Part shown: in pieces, positions 18,712 through 28,213 of the stretch
How positions within the stretch are numbered: position 1 is the first letter of the stretch
Layout of the letters: every line of letters begins with the position of its first letter
Source: Rhodobacter sp.
Lineage (GTDB): Bacteria; Pseudomonadota; Alphaproteobacteria; Rhodobacterales; Rhodobacteraceae
NCBI GenBank assembly: GCA_020250175.1
Contig: JADCEN010000043.1
Coordinates: 1 to 64,000, forward strand
DNA length: 64,000 nucleotides
Direction: 5' to 3'
The notes under the pieces: model-generated
Database searches by the model: none
The model's input: only the letters and a program-made list of their open reading frames with translations
Told to the model about the DNA's origin: nothing
Made by a program: the position numbers and the translations under genes

Positions 18712-20103
18712 ATGATGACGAAGACAATCCAACTGATCTCGCCGGTTGACGGGCGGGTCTATCTGGAACGACCCGCGCTGACGCAGGATGCCGCCTGTGC
18801 CGCCGTGGCCCGCGCCAAGGCCGCCCAACCGGCCTGGGCCGCGCGCCCCCTGGAAGACCGCATCGCGCTGGTGAAGGCCGGGGTGGCGAAGCTGGCGGAA
18901 CTGAAAGAGGTGCTGGTCGGGGAACTGGCCTGGCAGATGGGCCGCCCCACGCGCTATGGCGGCGAATTCGGTGGGGTTGCCGACCGCACCACCTACATGT
19001 CCGACATTGCCGCCACCGCGCTGGCCCCGATGGTGGCCGAACACAGCGACCGGTTTGAACGGCGCATCACCCGCGAACCCGTCGGCGTGGTCTTCATCAT
19101 CGCCCCGTGGAATTACCCCTATCTGACCACGATCAACACGCTGGCCCCTGCACTGATCGCCGGCAATACCGTGCTGCTGAAACACGCAACGCAGACGCTG
19201 CAAGTGGGCGAACGCCTGGCCGAGGCCTTTCATGCGGCGGGCGTTCCGGCAGATGTGTTCCAGAATGTCGTGCTGGACCATGAAACGACCGAGGCGCTGA
19301 TTGCGGCACGGTCCTTTGGCTTTGTCAACTTCACCGGCTCGGTCGGGGGCGGGGCGGCGATTGAACGGGCGGCGGCGGGCACCTTTACCGGGCTTGGCCT
19401 GGAACTGGGCGGCAAGGACCCAGGCCTGGTGCTGCCCGATGCCGATCTTGATCTGGCCGTGGACGGGCTGATGGACGGGGCGATGTACAATGCCGGCCAG
19501 TGCTGCTGCGGGATCGAACGCATCTATGTGCATGACAGCCTGTACAAGGATTTCGTCGAGAAATCCGTGGCCTGGGTCGGCCAGCTTCGCTTGGGCAACC
19601 CCTTCGACGTCTCAACCACGCTTGGCCCGATGGCCAACCGCCGCTTTGCCGCCACGGTGCGCGCCCAGACGGCAGAAGCCATTGCGGCGGGGGCACAGGC
19701 GCTGATCGACCCGAAAAGGCATCCGGCGGATGATGGCGGTGCCTACCTGGCCCCGCAAATCCTGGTGAATGTCGATCATGCGATGCGCGTGATGCGCGAG
19801 GAAAGCTTTGGCCCGGTTGTCGGCATCATGCCCTACAGCGACGAGGCCGAGGCGATCCGGCTGATGAACGACTCGCCCTATGGCCTGACCGCGTCGATCT
19901 GGACGAAAGACGCTGATCGCGCAGCGGCCATCGGGGCGCGGGTGGAAACCGGCACCGTGTTCATGAACCGCTGCGATTACCTCGACCCGGCCCTGACCTG
20001 GACCGGCGTGAAGGACACTGGGCGCGGCACCAGCCTGTCGCAGCTTGGCTTCCTGTCGGTGACCCGTCCGAAATCCTGGCATCTGAAGAAGGTGACGAAA
20101 TGA
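18712..20103 (+). CDS. NAD(P)-dependent aldehyde dehydrogenase
   Basis: 463 residues, with alternative starts at 18712 and 18715 behind GGACGGGGA. Family motifs are the cofactor-site APWNYP (131-136), FTGSVGGG (207-214), ELGGKDP with the general-base Glu (231-237) and the catalytic cysteine region GQCCCGIER (C264-C266). It oxidises an aldehyde to the acid. It lies 43 bases after the GS-like ligase and overlaps the next gene by 4 bases (ATGA), so it works with them. A gamma-glutamyl-aminoaldehyde is a plausible substrate. Confidence 0.9.
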   Translation: MMTKTIQLISPVDGRVYLERPALTQDAACAAVARAKAAQPAWAARPLEDRIALVKAGVAKLAELKEVLVGELAWQMGRPTRYGGEFGGVADRTTYMSDIAATALAPMVAEHSDRFERRITREPVGVVFIIAPWNYPYLTTINTLAPALIAGNTVLLKHATQTLQVGERLAEAFHAAGVPADVFQNVVLDHETTEALIAARSFGFVNFTGSVGGGAAIERAAAGTFTGLGLELGGKDPGLVLPDADLDLAVDGLMDGAMYNAGQCCCGIERIYVHDSLYKDFVEKSVAWVGQLRLGNPFDVSTTLGPMANRRFAATVRAQTAEAIAAGAQALIDPKRHPADDGGAYLAPQILVNVDHAMRVMREESFGPVVGIMPYSDEAEAIRLMNDSPYGLTASIWTKDADRAAAIGARVETGTVFMNRCDYLDPALTWTGVKDTGRGTSLSQLGFLSVTRPKSWHLKKVTK

Positions 20104-21245
20104 CCCTGCGCGGAAACTGGTCCTACCCGACCCCGGTGAAATTCGGCGCGGGCCGCATTTCGGAACTGGCCGACCACTGCAAGGCCGTGGGCCTGAAAAA
20201 GCCGCTGCTGGTCACCGACAGGGCGCTGGCCGCCTTGCCGATCACTGCGCAGGCGCTGGACATTCTGGATGCGGGCGGTCTGGGCCGGGCGGTGTTCTCG
20301 GACGTTGATCCGAACCCGAATGAGGGCAACATGGAGGCGGGCCTGGCGGTTTACCGCGCGGGCGGACACGACGGGGTGGTGTGCTTTGGCGGCGGATCGG
20401 CGCTGGACCTTGGCAAGATGATTGCGCTGATGGTGGGCCAAACGGTCTCGGTCTGGGACCTGGAGGATATCGGCGATTGGTGGACGCGGGCTGATGCCGC
20501 CAGGATCGCCCCGATTGTTGCAGTGCCGACCACCGCAGGCACCGGGTCCGAAGTGGGCCGCGCCGGGGTTCTGACCAATTCGAAGACCCACAGGAAGAAG
20601 ATCATCTTCCACCCCAGATTACTGCCCGCCGTCACCATCTGCGACCCGGAGCTGACCGTGGGGATGCCGCGCTTCATCACCGCAGGCACCGGCATGGATG
20701 CCTTCGCCCATTGCCTGGAAGCCTATTGCAGCCCCTTCTACCACCCGATGTCGCAGGGCATCGCGCTGGAAGGCATGCGGCTGGTGCTGGAAAACCTGCC
20801 GAAAGCCTATGCCAACCCGCAGGACATGGACGCGCGCGCCCATATGATGAGCGCCGCCGCCATGGGGGCGGTCGCCTTTCAGAAGGGCCTTGGCGCAATC
20901 CATGCGCTGAGCCATCCGGTCGGCGCGGTCTACGGCACGCATCACGGCACCACCAATGCCGTGGTGATGCCGATGGTGCTGGACTTCAACCGCGCCGCCA
21001 TCGAAGAGCGGATCGCACGGGCTGCGGCCTATCTTGGGATCGACGGCGGCTTCGCGGGCTTTCATGCCATGGTCATGGACCTGCGCGCCCGGCTGGACAT
21101 TCCGGCAAACCTGTCGGCGATGGGCGTGGAGTTTGCCCGGCTGGACGAGCTGACGGACATGGCGCTTGAAGACCCGTCCTGCGGCGGCAACCCGATTGCC
21201 ATGACGCGAGAGAATACCCGCGCCCTGTTCGAGGCCTGCATGTGA
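20100..21245 (+). CDS. Iron-containing alcohol dehydrogenase
   Basis: 381 residues, a group III alcohol dehydrogenase. The N-terminal Rossmann part contains GGGSALDLGK, followed by PTTAGTGSEVGRAGV. The C-terminal metal-binding part has GTGMDAFAHCLEAY and the later His-rich HALSHPVGAVYGTHHG. It interconverts an alcohol and an aldehyde with NAD(P). Its start overlaps the aldehyde dehydrogenase stop, so the pair could carry an alcohol through the aldehyde to the acid. Confidence 0.92.
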   Translation: MTLRGNWSYPTPVKFGAGRISELADHCKAVGLKKPLLVTDRALAALPITAQALDILDAGGLGRAVFSDVDPNPNEGNMEAGLAVYRAGGHDGVVCFGGGSALDLGKMIALMVGQTVSVWDLEDIGDWWTRADAARIAPIVAVPTTAGTGSEVGRAGVLTNSKTHRKKIIFHPRLLPAVTICDPELTVGMPRFITAGTGMDAFAHCLEAYCSPFYHPMSQGIALEGMRLVLENLPKAYANPQDMDARAHMMSAAAMGAVAFQKGLGAIHALSHPVGAVYGTHHGTTNAVVMPMVLDFNRAAIEERIARAAAYLGIDGGFAGFHAMVMDLRARLDIPANLSAMGVEFARLDELTDMALEDPSCGGNPIAMTRENTRALFEACM

Positions 21246-21288
21246 CCGAAGGCACCGCCCCCTGCCCCGGCCGGATCGGGGGGCGCGC

Positions 21289-22548
21289 ATGGCCGCTGCG
21301 CCGATGACCGGACATGCCCGCTGCGACATCGCGGTGATCGGGGCCGGAGTTATCGGGCTGACGATTGCGCTGCGGCTGGCGCAGGACGGGCATGAGGTGG
21401 TGCTGCTGGACCCCAACATTCCGGGGTCCGGTGCCTCCTACGGCAATGCAGGCACCATCGCCGACTACGCGGTGATGCCGGTGGGCACCCCGGATGTGCT
21501 GCGCAACCTGCCCTCGCTTCTGTTCAACCGCAACTCGCCCCTGTCGATCCGGCGCGGCGCGCTGGCGGCGCTGATGCCCTGGCTTTTGCGCTTTGCCGCG
21601 CAATCCCTGCCCGCCGCCGCAGCCCGCAACGCGGCGGCGATTGCCACACTTGTTGCCTCGGCCAGACCGGCCTGGGAAGACCTGGCAACCGAAATCGGTG
21701 CCGCGCAGCTTTTGCAGCGGCGCGGCTGCCTGTATCTGTACGAAACCGAGGCGGCCTATCGCGCGGCCGGGGCCGACATGGCGCAACGCCAGGCCCTGGG
21801 CATAGCGGTGGAGCTGATCAGCCCGTCCACGGTCGCGGCGATGGAGCCGATGCTGCCGCCGCTGGACGGCGGGGCGGCGTTCTTTCCGCAGGCGGTCTTC
21901 CTGAACGACCCCGGGATGATGATGCTGATGCTGACCGGGGCAGTGCAGGCGGCAGGCGTGCAGCACCTGCCGAAGGCCGCCGACTCGGTCGAGCGGCTGA
22001 TCGATGGAGTGGCCATTCAGGCGCAGGGCCTGCGGCTGCATGCGCGCCGCGTGGTCCTGGCCGCAGGGGCACATTCGCGCGTGCTGGCGCGGCAGGCGGG
22101 CGACAGGGTGCCCCTGGACACCGAACGCGGCTATCATGTGGAATGGGATATGGACCGGGCCCTGCTGTCGCGGCCCGCCTGCCCTGCCGCGCGCGGGTTC
22201 TACCTGTGCCCGATGTCGGGGCGGTTGCGCGCGGCAGGCACGGTGGAACTGGGCGGGCTGGCCGCCCCCCCGTCGCCGCACCGCATCGCGCGGCTGATCA
22301 AGGGCGCGCGCGAGATCTTTCCGCAGCTTGGCGAGCCGGACCGCGACTGGATGGGCTTTCGCCCGTCGATGCCCGACAGCCTGCCGGTGATCGGCCCGTC
22401 GCGCGCCGGGGCGGAGGTGATCCACGCCTACGGCCACGGGCATATCGGCCTGACGCTGGCACCGATCACGGCGCGGATCGTGGCCGATCTGGTGGACGCA
22501 AGACCTGTCGGGATCGACCTTGCGCCCTACCTGCCGTCCCGCTTTTGA
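21289..22548 (+). CDS. FAD-dependent D-amino-acid dehydrogenase-like oxidoreductase
   Basis: 419 residues. The N-terminal dinucleotide motif is IAVIGAGVIGLTIALRLA, and the DAO domain continues to a C-terminal SLPVIGPSRAG plus GHGHIGLTLAPIT, the usual FAD-contacting end of the DadA/GlyOx family. Starts at 21289 and 21304 are both possible. As the last gene of the glnT-ALDH-ADH run it could deaminate an amino acid or a gamma-glutamyl-amine intermediate. The substrate is not known. Confidence 0.85.
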   Translation: MAAAPMTGHARCDIAVIGAGVIGLTIALRLAQDGHEVVLLDPNIPGSGASYGNAGTIADYAVMPVGTPDVLRNLPSLLFNRNSPLSIRRGALAALMPWLLRFAAQSLPAAAARNAAAIATLVASARPAWEDLATEIGAAQLLQRRGCLYLYETEAAYRAAGADMAQRQALGIAVELISPSTVAAMEPMLPPLDGGAAFFPQAVFLNDPGMMMLMLTGAVQAAGVQHLPKAADSVERLIDGVAIQAQGLRLHARRVVLAAGAHSRVLARQAGDRVPLDTERGYHVEWDMDRALLSRPACPAARGFYLCPMSGRLRAAGTVELGGLAAPPSPHRIARLIKGAREIFPQLGEPDRDWMGFRPSMPDSLPVIGPSRAGAEVIHAYGHGHIGLTLAPITARIVADLVDARPVGIDLAPYLPSRF

Positions 22549-22559
22549 CGGCGTCGCGG

Positions 22560-22578
22560 CGGGGGTTTCACACCCCCG
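22560..22578. terminator. Hairpin after the amine cluster
   Basis: Arms CGGGGGT/ACCCCCG surround a 5-base loop. A stretch of low GC (atatttgagaacag) follows before the Shine-Dalgarno of the epimerase gene. It could terminate the upstream operon or be a small extragenic repeat common in this group of bacteria. There is no clean T-run. Confidence 0.4.
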
Positions 22579-22626
22579 CACCCCCGTGTGATATTTGAGA
22601 ACAGATAATGGAAAGGGGAAAACACG

Positions 22627-23631
22627 ATGGAACGCCAGGCTCTGGTGACGGGTTCGGCAGGTTTCATCGGCTATCACCTGTGCCGCAGGCTGCTGGCCGA
22701 AGGCTGGGCCGTGACCGGTCTGGACGCGATGACGCCCTATTACGATGTGCGGCTGAAGGAACGCAGGCACGCCATGCTGGCGCAGAACGCGGCATTCCGG
22801 CCCGTCATCGGGGCCATCGAAGACCCGGGGCGGATGGCCGGGCTGGTGGACGCCCTTTGTCCCCGTGTGATCATCCATCTTGCAGCGCAGGCGGGTGTGC
22901 GCCATTCCATCGATGCGCCACGCGATTATGTGACGGCGAACCTTCAGGGCACCTTCGAGGTGCTGGAAGCCGCCCGCGCGCAGGTGCCGGGGCATCTTCT
23001 GATCGCCTCCACCTCGTCGGTTTACGGGGCGAATGCGGCCATGCCCTATGCCGAAACGCACCGGGCCGATCACCAGATGTCCTTTTACGCCGCCACCAAG
23101 AAGGCGGGCGAAGGCATGGCGCATTCCTATGCGCATCTGTATGGCATCCCGACCACGGTGTTCCGCTTTTTCACGGTCTACGGCCCCTGGGGCCGCCCGG
23201 ATATGGCGCTGTTCAAGTTCACCCGCGCGATTCTGGCGGGCCAGCCGATCGAGGTTTACAACCACGGAGAGATGCTGCGCGACTTTACCTATGTCGATGA
23301 TCTGATCGAGGGCATCGTGCGGCTGATCGGTGTGGTTCCGGGCACCGTGCCGGTGTCAGAGGCGGACAGCCTTTCGCCGGTCGCCCCCTGGCGGGCCGTC
23401 AACATCGGCAATGGTGCGCCGGTGCGCCTTTTGGACTTTGTCGAGGCAATCGAGGCGGCCCTGGGCGAAGGCGCGACACGGCGGATGCTGCCGATGCAGC
23501 CGGGCGATGTGCCGGCAACCTGGGCCGATGCCACCCTGATCCGCGATCTGGTCGGCCCCCTGCCCCGGACGGACATCGCCGAAGGTGTGCGCCGCTTTGT
23601 CGCCTGGTACCGCGAGTTCTATCAGGTTTGA
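22627..23631 (+). CDS. NAD-dependent epimerase (UDP-glucuronate 4-epimerase-like)
   Basis: 334 residues of the extended SDR type. The NAD motif is [11 protein letters not shown] (residues about 8-18), with the [11 protein letters not shown] segment, the catalytic STSSVYG, and YAATKKAGE with Tyr-x3-Lys. [15 protein letters not shown] is the sugar-nucleotide binding loop seen in UDP-glucuronate 4-epimerases. A role in surface polysaccharide precursors is likely. It stands alone on this strand and overlaps the convergent epmA by 10 bases. Confidence 0.88.
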   Translation: MERQALVTGSAGFIGYHLCRRLLAEGWAVTGLDAMTPYYDVRLKERRHAMLAQNAAFRPVIGAIEDPGRMAGLVDALCPRVIIHLAAQAGVRHSIDAPRDYVTANLQGTFEVLEAARAQVPGHLLIASTSSVYGANAAMPYAETHRADHQMSFYAATKKAGEGMAHSYAHLYGIPTTVFRFFTVYGPWGRPDMALFKFTRAILAGQPIEVYNHGEMLRDFTYVDDLIEGIVRLIGVVPGTVPVSEADSLSPVAPWRAVNIGNGAPVRLLDFVEAIEAALGEGATRRMLPMQPGDVPATWADATLIRDLVGPLPRTDIAEGVRRFVAWYREFYQV

Positions 23632-24689
23632 TCGGACAGGTCCGCAACCGGGGCCCAGAGCACGTCATCAATGCGCGAGGCACCCGTTGCCAGCATCACC
23701 AGGCGGTCAAACCCAAGCGCAATGCCGCTGGCGGGCGGCATAAGGGAAAGGGCCGCCAGGAAATCCTCGTCCAGGGGGTAGCGTTCGGCATAAATGCGCT
23801 GCTTTTCGTCCATTTCCAGCTCAAAGCGGCGGCGCTGTTCGGCCGGGTCAGTCAATTCGCCAAAGCCATTAGCAAGTTCCACCCCGCAGGCGTAAAGCTC
23901 AAAGCGTTCTGCCAGGCGGGCGTCTTGCGGCACCCGGCGCGCCAGGGCAGCTTCGGCGGCCGGGTAACGGTCCAGCATGGTCATCCGCCCCAGTCCAAGC
24001 AGGGGTTCCACCCGGTCCGCCAGCACGCGCGACAGCATGTCCGACCAGCTGTCATCGGGCGCGGTGCGGATGCCCTGCCGGTGCAGCGCGGCCGCCAGCG
24101 CCCTGGCATCGGTTTCACCCCTTGCGTCCATCGTCGCCAGCAGATCGATCCCCGCATGGCGTTCAAGGGCCTCGGCAACGCCAAGACGCTCCGGCTCCAG
24201 TGCCGGATCGCAGGTCCGGTCACGGTAGCGCAACAGGCTGCTGCCCGCCGCCTGAACCGCAAGGCGCAGCACCGTGGCGCAATCCGCCATCAGCCGGTCA
24301 TAGGGCGCATGGGCGCGGTACCATTCCAGCATGGTGAATTCCGGACTGTGCAGCGGCCCGCGTTCGCGGTTGCGCCAGACATGGGAGAGGGCGAAGATTT
24401 GCGCCTCGCCCGCTGCCAGCAGCTTCTTCATCGCGAATTCCGGCGAAGTGTGCAGGAACATCGGGTGCGCCACGCCGTCATTGCCGATGGCGCTGGTGGC
24501 AAAGCCGTGCAGATGCGCCTCGTTCCCCGGACTGACCTGCAGCGCACAGGGATCGACCTCGACAAAATCCTGGCTTGCGAACCAGCCGCGCAGCGCGGCC
24601 TGAATGCGGTTGCGCGCCAAGAGCGCCGGGCGGCGGTCGGCGTGGCGGGTGGCGTCCCACCAGGGGGATGATCGGGGCGTTCGGGTCAC
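23622..24689 (-). CDS. epmA: EF-P lysine lysyltransferase EpmA (GenX/PoxA)
   Basis: 355 residues, a lysyl-tRNA synthetase-like class II catalytic domain without the anticodon-binding domain. Class II motifs are visible: [45 protein letters not shown] (motif 2) and [13 protein letters not shown] (motif 3). It attaches (R)-beta-lysine to a lysine of elongation factor P. The efp gene is divergent and adjacent, with 108 bases between starts. The 2,3-aminomutase partner EpmB is not in this window. Confidence 0.93.
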   Translation of the reverse strand: MTRTPRSSPWWDATRHADRRPALLARNRIQAALRGWFASQDFVEVDPCALQVSPGNEAHLHGFATSAIGNDGVAHPMFLHTSPEFAMKKLLAAGEAQIFALSHVWRNRERGPLHSPEFTMLEWYRAHAPYDRLMADCATVLRLAVQAAGSSLLRYRDRTCDPALEPERLGVAEALERHAGIDLLATMDARGETDARALAAALHRQGIRTAPDDSWSDMLSRVLADRVEPLLGLGRMTMLDRYPAAEAALARRVPQDARLAERFELYACGVELANGFGELTDPAEQRRRFELEMDEKQRIYAERYPLDEDFLAALSLMPPASGIALGFDRLVMLATGASRIDDVLWAPVADLSDQT

Positions 24690-24797
24690 GGCGGGGCAGT
24701 CCGCTTTCGGCTGGAGATTTTCGCGCAGATGCGCTACAGGCCGCGCACCAGCCTGCCGTGATTACGGCGCGGGTCCGCCAACCACAAGGAAGCTTTC

Positions 24798-25364
24798 GTG
24801 AAAGTCATCGCCTCAAGCCTGCGCAAGGGAAATGTCGTCGATCTGGACGGCAAGCTTTACGTTGTTCTGACCGCCGAGAATTTCCACCCCGGCAAGGGCA
24901 CACCCACCACCAGCATCGACATGCGCCGCATTTCGGACGGTGTGAAGGTGTCTGAACGCTGGCGCACCACGGAAATGGTGGAAAAAGCCTCGGTCGATGA
25001 CCGCGACTATGATTTTCTGTACGAAGATGGCGAAGGCTTCCATTTCATGGAACCGAACACCTTCGAGCAGATCACCGTCACGCCCGATGTGGTGGGGGAT
25101 GACAAGGTCTTCCTGACCGACGGGATCAAGGTTTCCCTCAAGACGTTCGAGGGGGTGGCGATTGCCATTGAACTGCCGCAGAAGGTCACGGTCGAGATTG
25201 TCGAGACCGAGCCTGTGGTCAAGGGGCAGACTGCGTCTTCGTCCTACAAGCCGGCGATCTGTTCCAACGGCATCCGGGTGATGGTGCCGCCGCATATCGG
25301 TGCGGGGACCCGGGTGGTGATATCGACCGAGGATTATTCCTATGTGGAACGCGCCAAGGGCTGA
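24798..25364 (+). CDS. efp: Elongation factor P
   Basis: 188 residues, GTG start after AAGGAAG. Three-domain beta-barrel protein that relieves ribosome stalling at proline runs. The modified lysine is Lys33 in HPGKGTPTT, at the tip of the domain I loop, in the context used by EpmA. The C-terminal domain ends in the family motif [19 protein letters not shown]. The divergent neighbour is its modifying enzyme. Confidence 0.97.
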   Translation: MKVIASSLRKGNVVDLDGKLYVVLTAENFHPGKGTPTTSIDMRRISDGVKVSERWRTTEMVEKASVDDRDYDFLYEDGEGFHFMEPNTFEQITVTPDVVGDDKVFLTDGIKVSLKTFEGVAIAIELPQKVTVEIVETEPVVKGQTASSSYKPAICSNGIRVMVPPHIGAGTRVVISTEDYSYVERAKG

Positions 25365-25478
25365 TCCCCGGTCGCGGCCCGCTACGGGACAGGGAACGGT
25401 CCGGTTCGCCCCGACAGGGGCCCGGACGGGCCCGAAGGGATTGCAGGCCCGCTGCAGCCCGTCGCGGCGGATGACCCA

Positions 25479-26465
25479 TCACAGCATCCCCGGCACGACC
25501 TGATCCGGCGGGCGGTGGCCGTCGGCGAAGGTCTTGATGTTGATGATGACCTTCTCGCCCATCTCCACCCGCCCTTCCAGGGTGGCCGATCCCATATGCG
25601 GCAGCAGGACCACGTTCGACAACGCGCGCAACCGCGGGTTCACCTCGTGCCCGTGCTCGAACACGTCAAGCCCCGCCCCGGCGATTTCCCCCGCGCGCAG
25701 GCCGCGCGTCAGGGCATTTTCGTCCATCACCTCGCCGCGCGAGGTGTTCACGATCACGGCTGTGGGTTTCATCAGCTTCAGCCGCCGCGCGTTCATCAGA
25801 TGAAAGGTGGACGGGGTATGCGGGCAATTGATGCTGAGGATATCCATCCGGCTGACCATCTGATCCAGGCTTTCCCAGAAGGTTGCCTCATGCTCGGCCT
25901 CGACCTCGGGGCGCAGGCGCTTGCGGTTGTGATAGTGAATCTGCATGCCGAAGGCACGGGCGCGGCGCGCCACCGCCTGTCCGATGCGGCCCATGCCCAG
26001 AATGCCCAGCCGCCGTCCGGCCAGGCGCCCGCCCAGATGCGCCATCGGCGACCAGCCCTGCCAGCTTCCCGCCTGCATTTCCGCCAGACCTTCCGGAATG
26101 CGCCGGGTCACCGCCAGAATCAGCGCCAGCGCCATGTCGGCGGTATCGTCGGTGACAACACCCGGTGTGTTCGACACCAGAATGCCGCGCTGCCGCGCCG
26201 TGGCGACATCGATGTGGTCGATGCCAGAGCCGTAGTTGGCGATCAGCTTCAGCTTGTCGCCGGCCTGTCCCAGAAGACCCGCATCGATGGTGTCGGTGAT
26301 CGTCGGCACCAGCACATCGGCGCGCCGCATTGCGGCCGCAAGCTCTGGCCGGCTCATCCGCGTGTCGGGATCGCGCAACTCGACGTTGAACAATTCCTTC
26401 ATCCGGGTCTCCACGACATCCGGCAAGCGTCGCGTCACGACAACACTCAGTCGTGCTGTGGGCAT
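25479..26465 (-). CDS. D-2-hydroxyacid dehydrogenase (glyoxylate/hydroxypyruvate reductase, GyaR type)
   Basis: 328 residues. The catalytic domain surrounds a Rossmann fold with LGILGMGRIGQAVARRA. Catalytic residues are Arg in ANYGSGIDHID/NTSRGEVMDE, Glu in DVFEHGHEVNPR and His in LLPHMGSAT. The wording of the C terminus (DGHRPPDQVVPGML) resembles glyoxylate reductases of alphaproteobacteria that make glycolate or D-glycerate. It is the second hydroxyacid reductase in the window, distinct from the GhrA-like one at 15.1 kb. Confidence 0.88.
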   Translation of the reverse strand: MPTARLSVVVTRRLPDVVETRMKELFNVELRDPDTRMSRPELAAAMRRADVLVPTITDTIDAGLLGQAGDKLKLIANYGSGIDHIDVATARQRGILVSNTPGVVTDDTADMALALILAVTRRIPEGLAEMQAGSWQGWSPMAHLGGRLAGRRLGILGMGRIGQAVARRARAFGMQIHYHNRKRLRPEVEAEHEATFWESLDQMVSRMDILSINCPHTPSTFHLMNARRLKLMKPTAVIVNTSRGEVMDENALTRGLRAGEIAGAGLDVFEHGHEVNPRLRALSNVVLLPHMGSATLEGRVEMGEKVIINIKTFADGHRPPDQVVPGML

Positions 26466-26562
26466 GGCCCCCTCCCTGAAGCTTTCAAATCACGTCTTCC
26501 GGTGGCAAGGTGACGGCAAGCGGGGCAAGGCACAAGCCCCGGTCGAGGCAGGACGAAACAGC

Positions 26563-27153
26563 ATGACCGGAACCGGATGGGCAGCCTTGGCTGCTGCGGC
26601 GTTATTGGCCTTTGCCATGCAGGCCCGGGGCGATGAACCAAAGTCCCCCGGCGGTGTCAAGGCGATGCCGGTTGCGGTGGCACCGGGCGCGGTGCCTGAC
26701 GCGACAGTCCCCCCGCGCGATCCCAGCCGCGGCAGTGTCACCACCCTGCCGCTGCCGCGCTATGTCTCGCTCAAGACCAACGAGGGCAATGCCCGGCGCG
26801 GGCCGGGGCTGACGCACCGCATCGACTGGGTGTTTACACGGGCCGGGATGCCGTTGCGGATCACGGCGGAATTTGAACACTGGCGGCGCGTCGAAGACGC
26901 CGAGGGTGTCGGCGGCTGGGTGCATTATTCGCTGCTGTCGGGGGTGCGCACCGGGCTTGTCATGCTGGATATGGCAGAATTCCGGACCCTGCCCGATCCG
27001 GATGCGCCGGTTGCGTTTCAGGCCGAAGTGGGCGTGATCGGGCGGATCCTGCGGTGTGATCCGGGGTGGTGCCGAATGTCGGTCGACGGGCAGCGCGGAT
27101 GGGTTCAAAGCGGCGCGCTCTGGGGCGTGGGAACGGACGAAGTCATCGAATGA
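26563..27153 (+). CDS. Exported SH3-domain protein
   Basis: 196 residues. The start at 26563 follows GAGGCAGGA and gives an N-terminal signal peptide (to about residue 23). Two bacterial SH3-like segments follow: YVSLKTNEGNARRGPG...W and the later GVIGRILRCDPGWCRMSVDG...GWV. Members of this family sit in the periplasm and are thought to bind cell-wall peptides. The upstream part of the frame overlaps the hydroxyacid dehydrogenase promoter region and is not used. It is divergent from that gene. Confidence 0.82.
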   Translation: MTGTGWAALAAAALLAFAMQARGDEPKSPGGVKAMPVAVAPGAVPDATVPPRDPSRGSVTTLPLPRYVSLKTNEGNARRGPGLTHRIDWVFTRAGMPLRITAEFEHWRRVEDAEGVGGWVHYSLLSGVRTGLVMLDMAEFRTLPDPDAPVAFQAEVGVIGRILRCDPGWCRMSVDGQRGWVQSGALWGVGTDEVIE

Positions 27154-27231
27154 CCGCTGCGAGACGGTCGCACTTGCAGCCTGCGGCATGGGTGGTCTAG
27201 GCCGGACGCAGTCCAGACGCAGAGACCGGCC

Positions 27232-28113
27232 ATGGCGATTCCCTCAACCACGCGGCTCAATCTTTCGGCGGCGGCGGCCTCGGTTACGGTCGCGGTCGTT
27301 CTGGTCCTGCTCAAGCTGTGGGCGCTGGGCGAAACGGGGGCGCTTTCGGTTGCCGCCTCGCTGGCCGATTCTGCGATGGACCTGATGGTTTCGGTCGGGG
27401 CCATGGCCGCAATCCTGTATGCGGCGCGCCCGCCGGATGAGGATCACGCCTTCGGCCACACCTCGGCCGAGGACATCGCGGCATTGGGCCAGGCGATCTT
27501 CGTTCTGATCTCGGCCAGCGTGATCACCGCTGCGGCCATCCTGCGTCTGCTGTCGCCGCAGCCGGACAGGCTGGTGGCCGAAGGCCGGGGCATGGCGGTC
27601 ATGGCGGTGTCTGTCGCGCTGACGCTGGCACTTGTGCTGTGGCAGGGCCGTGTGGCCCGGCGCACCGGCAACCGCGTGGTGCAGGCGGACCGTTTGCATT
27701 ACCTCGGTGATCTTTTGCCGAACATCGGTGCCCTTCTGTCGCTCTGGGCCTCGGCCCGCTATGGGCTGGATCAGATCGATTCTGTGGTGGCCCTGGGGGC
27801 GGCGGCGCTGCTGGCTTTGGGTGCGGTCCGCATCGGCAAGGCGGCCTTCGATGCGCTGATGGACCGCCGCGCAGACCCCGGAATCATCGAAGGCATCGCG
27901 CGCATCGCCGCCGACTGGCCGGGCGTGCATGGCTATCACGATCTGAAGACCCGCACGGCGGGCAGCCGCGTGTTCGTCAACCTGCATATCGAACTGGACG
28001 GCGACCAGCCCCTGCGCGAGGCGCATGACATCGGTGCCAGCCTGCGCCGCGCAATCCTGCAGGCCTATCCGCAGACCGATGTGATCATCCACAAGGACGT
28101 GGTGCGGCGCTGA
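27232..28113 (+). CDS. fieF: Cation diffusion facilitator (FieF/YiiP-like divalent metal efflux)
   Basis: 293 residues with six predicted helices and a cytoplasmic C-terminal domain. Metal-site residues are recognisable: SLADSAMD in TM2, EDHAFGHTSAED in the first cytoplasmic loop and ADRLHYLGDLLPN in TM5. The C-terminal domain has the HGYHDLKTRTAG pattern of zinc/iron exporters. It probably exports Zn2+ or Fe2+ from the cytoplasm by proton antiport. Confidence 0.9.
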   Translation: MAIPSTTRLNLSAAAASVTVAVVLVLLKLWALGETGALSVAASLADSAMDLMVSVGAMAAILYAARPPDEDHAFGHTSAEDIAALGQAIFVLISASVITAAAILRLLSPQPDRLVAEGRGMAVMAVSVALTLALVLWQGRVARRTGNRVVQADRLHYLGDLLPNIGALLSLWASARYGLDQIDSVVALGAAALLALGAVRIGKAAFDALMDRRADPGIIEGIARIAADWPGVHGYHDLKTRTAGSRVFVNLHIELDGDQPLREAHDIGASLRRAILQAYPQTDVIIHKDVVRR

Positions 28114-28213
28114 CACGGCCCCGGCCGCATTTTCTGTTCACAAGCATCGTCGGGAGGGAACGGCAGCAGGCCGTCGGGGGGGGGGGGCAGACAGCCCCCC
28201 GTGCCCGGTCAGG
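28114..28213. other. 12-G homopolymer between fieF and ruvB 3' ends
   Basis: The convergent gap contains a run of twelve G residues (28176-28187) followed 6 bases later by a run of six C, able to form a G/C hairpin. It may terminate transcription from either side. Its length is likely to vary by slippage or to be hard to sequence. Confidence 0.5.

Noticed and set aside
21073-23265. 730-residue reverse-strand frame over the oxidoreductase and epimerase genes
   Set aside because: Runs antisense across two clear genes and has Arg/His/Gln-rich nonsense composition typical of high-GC shadows.
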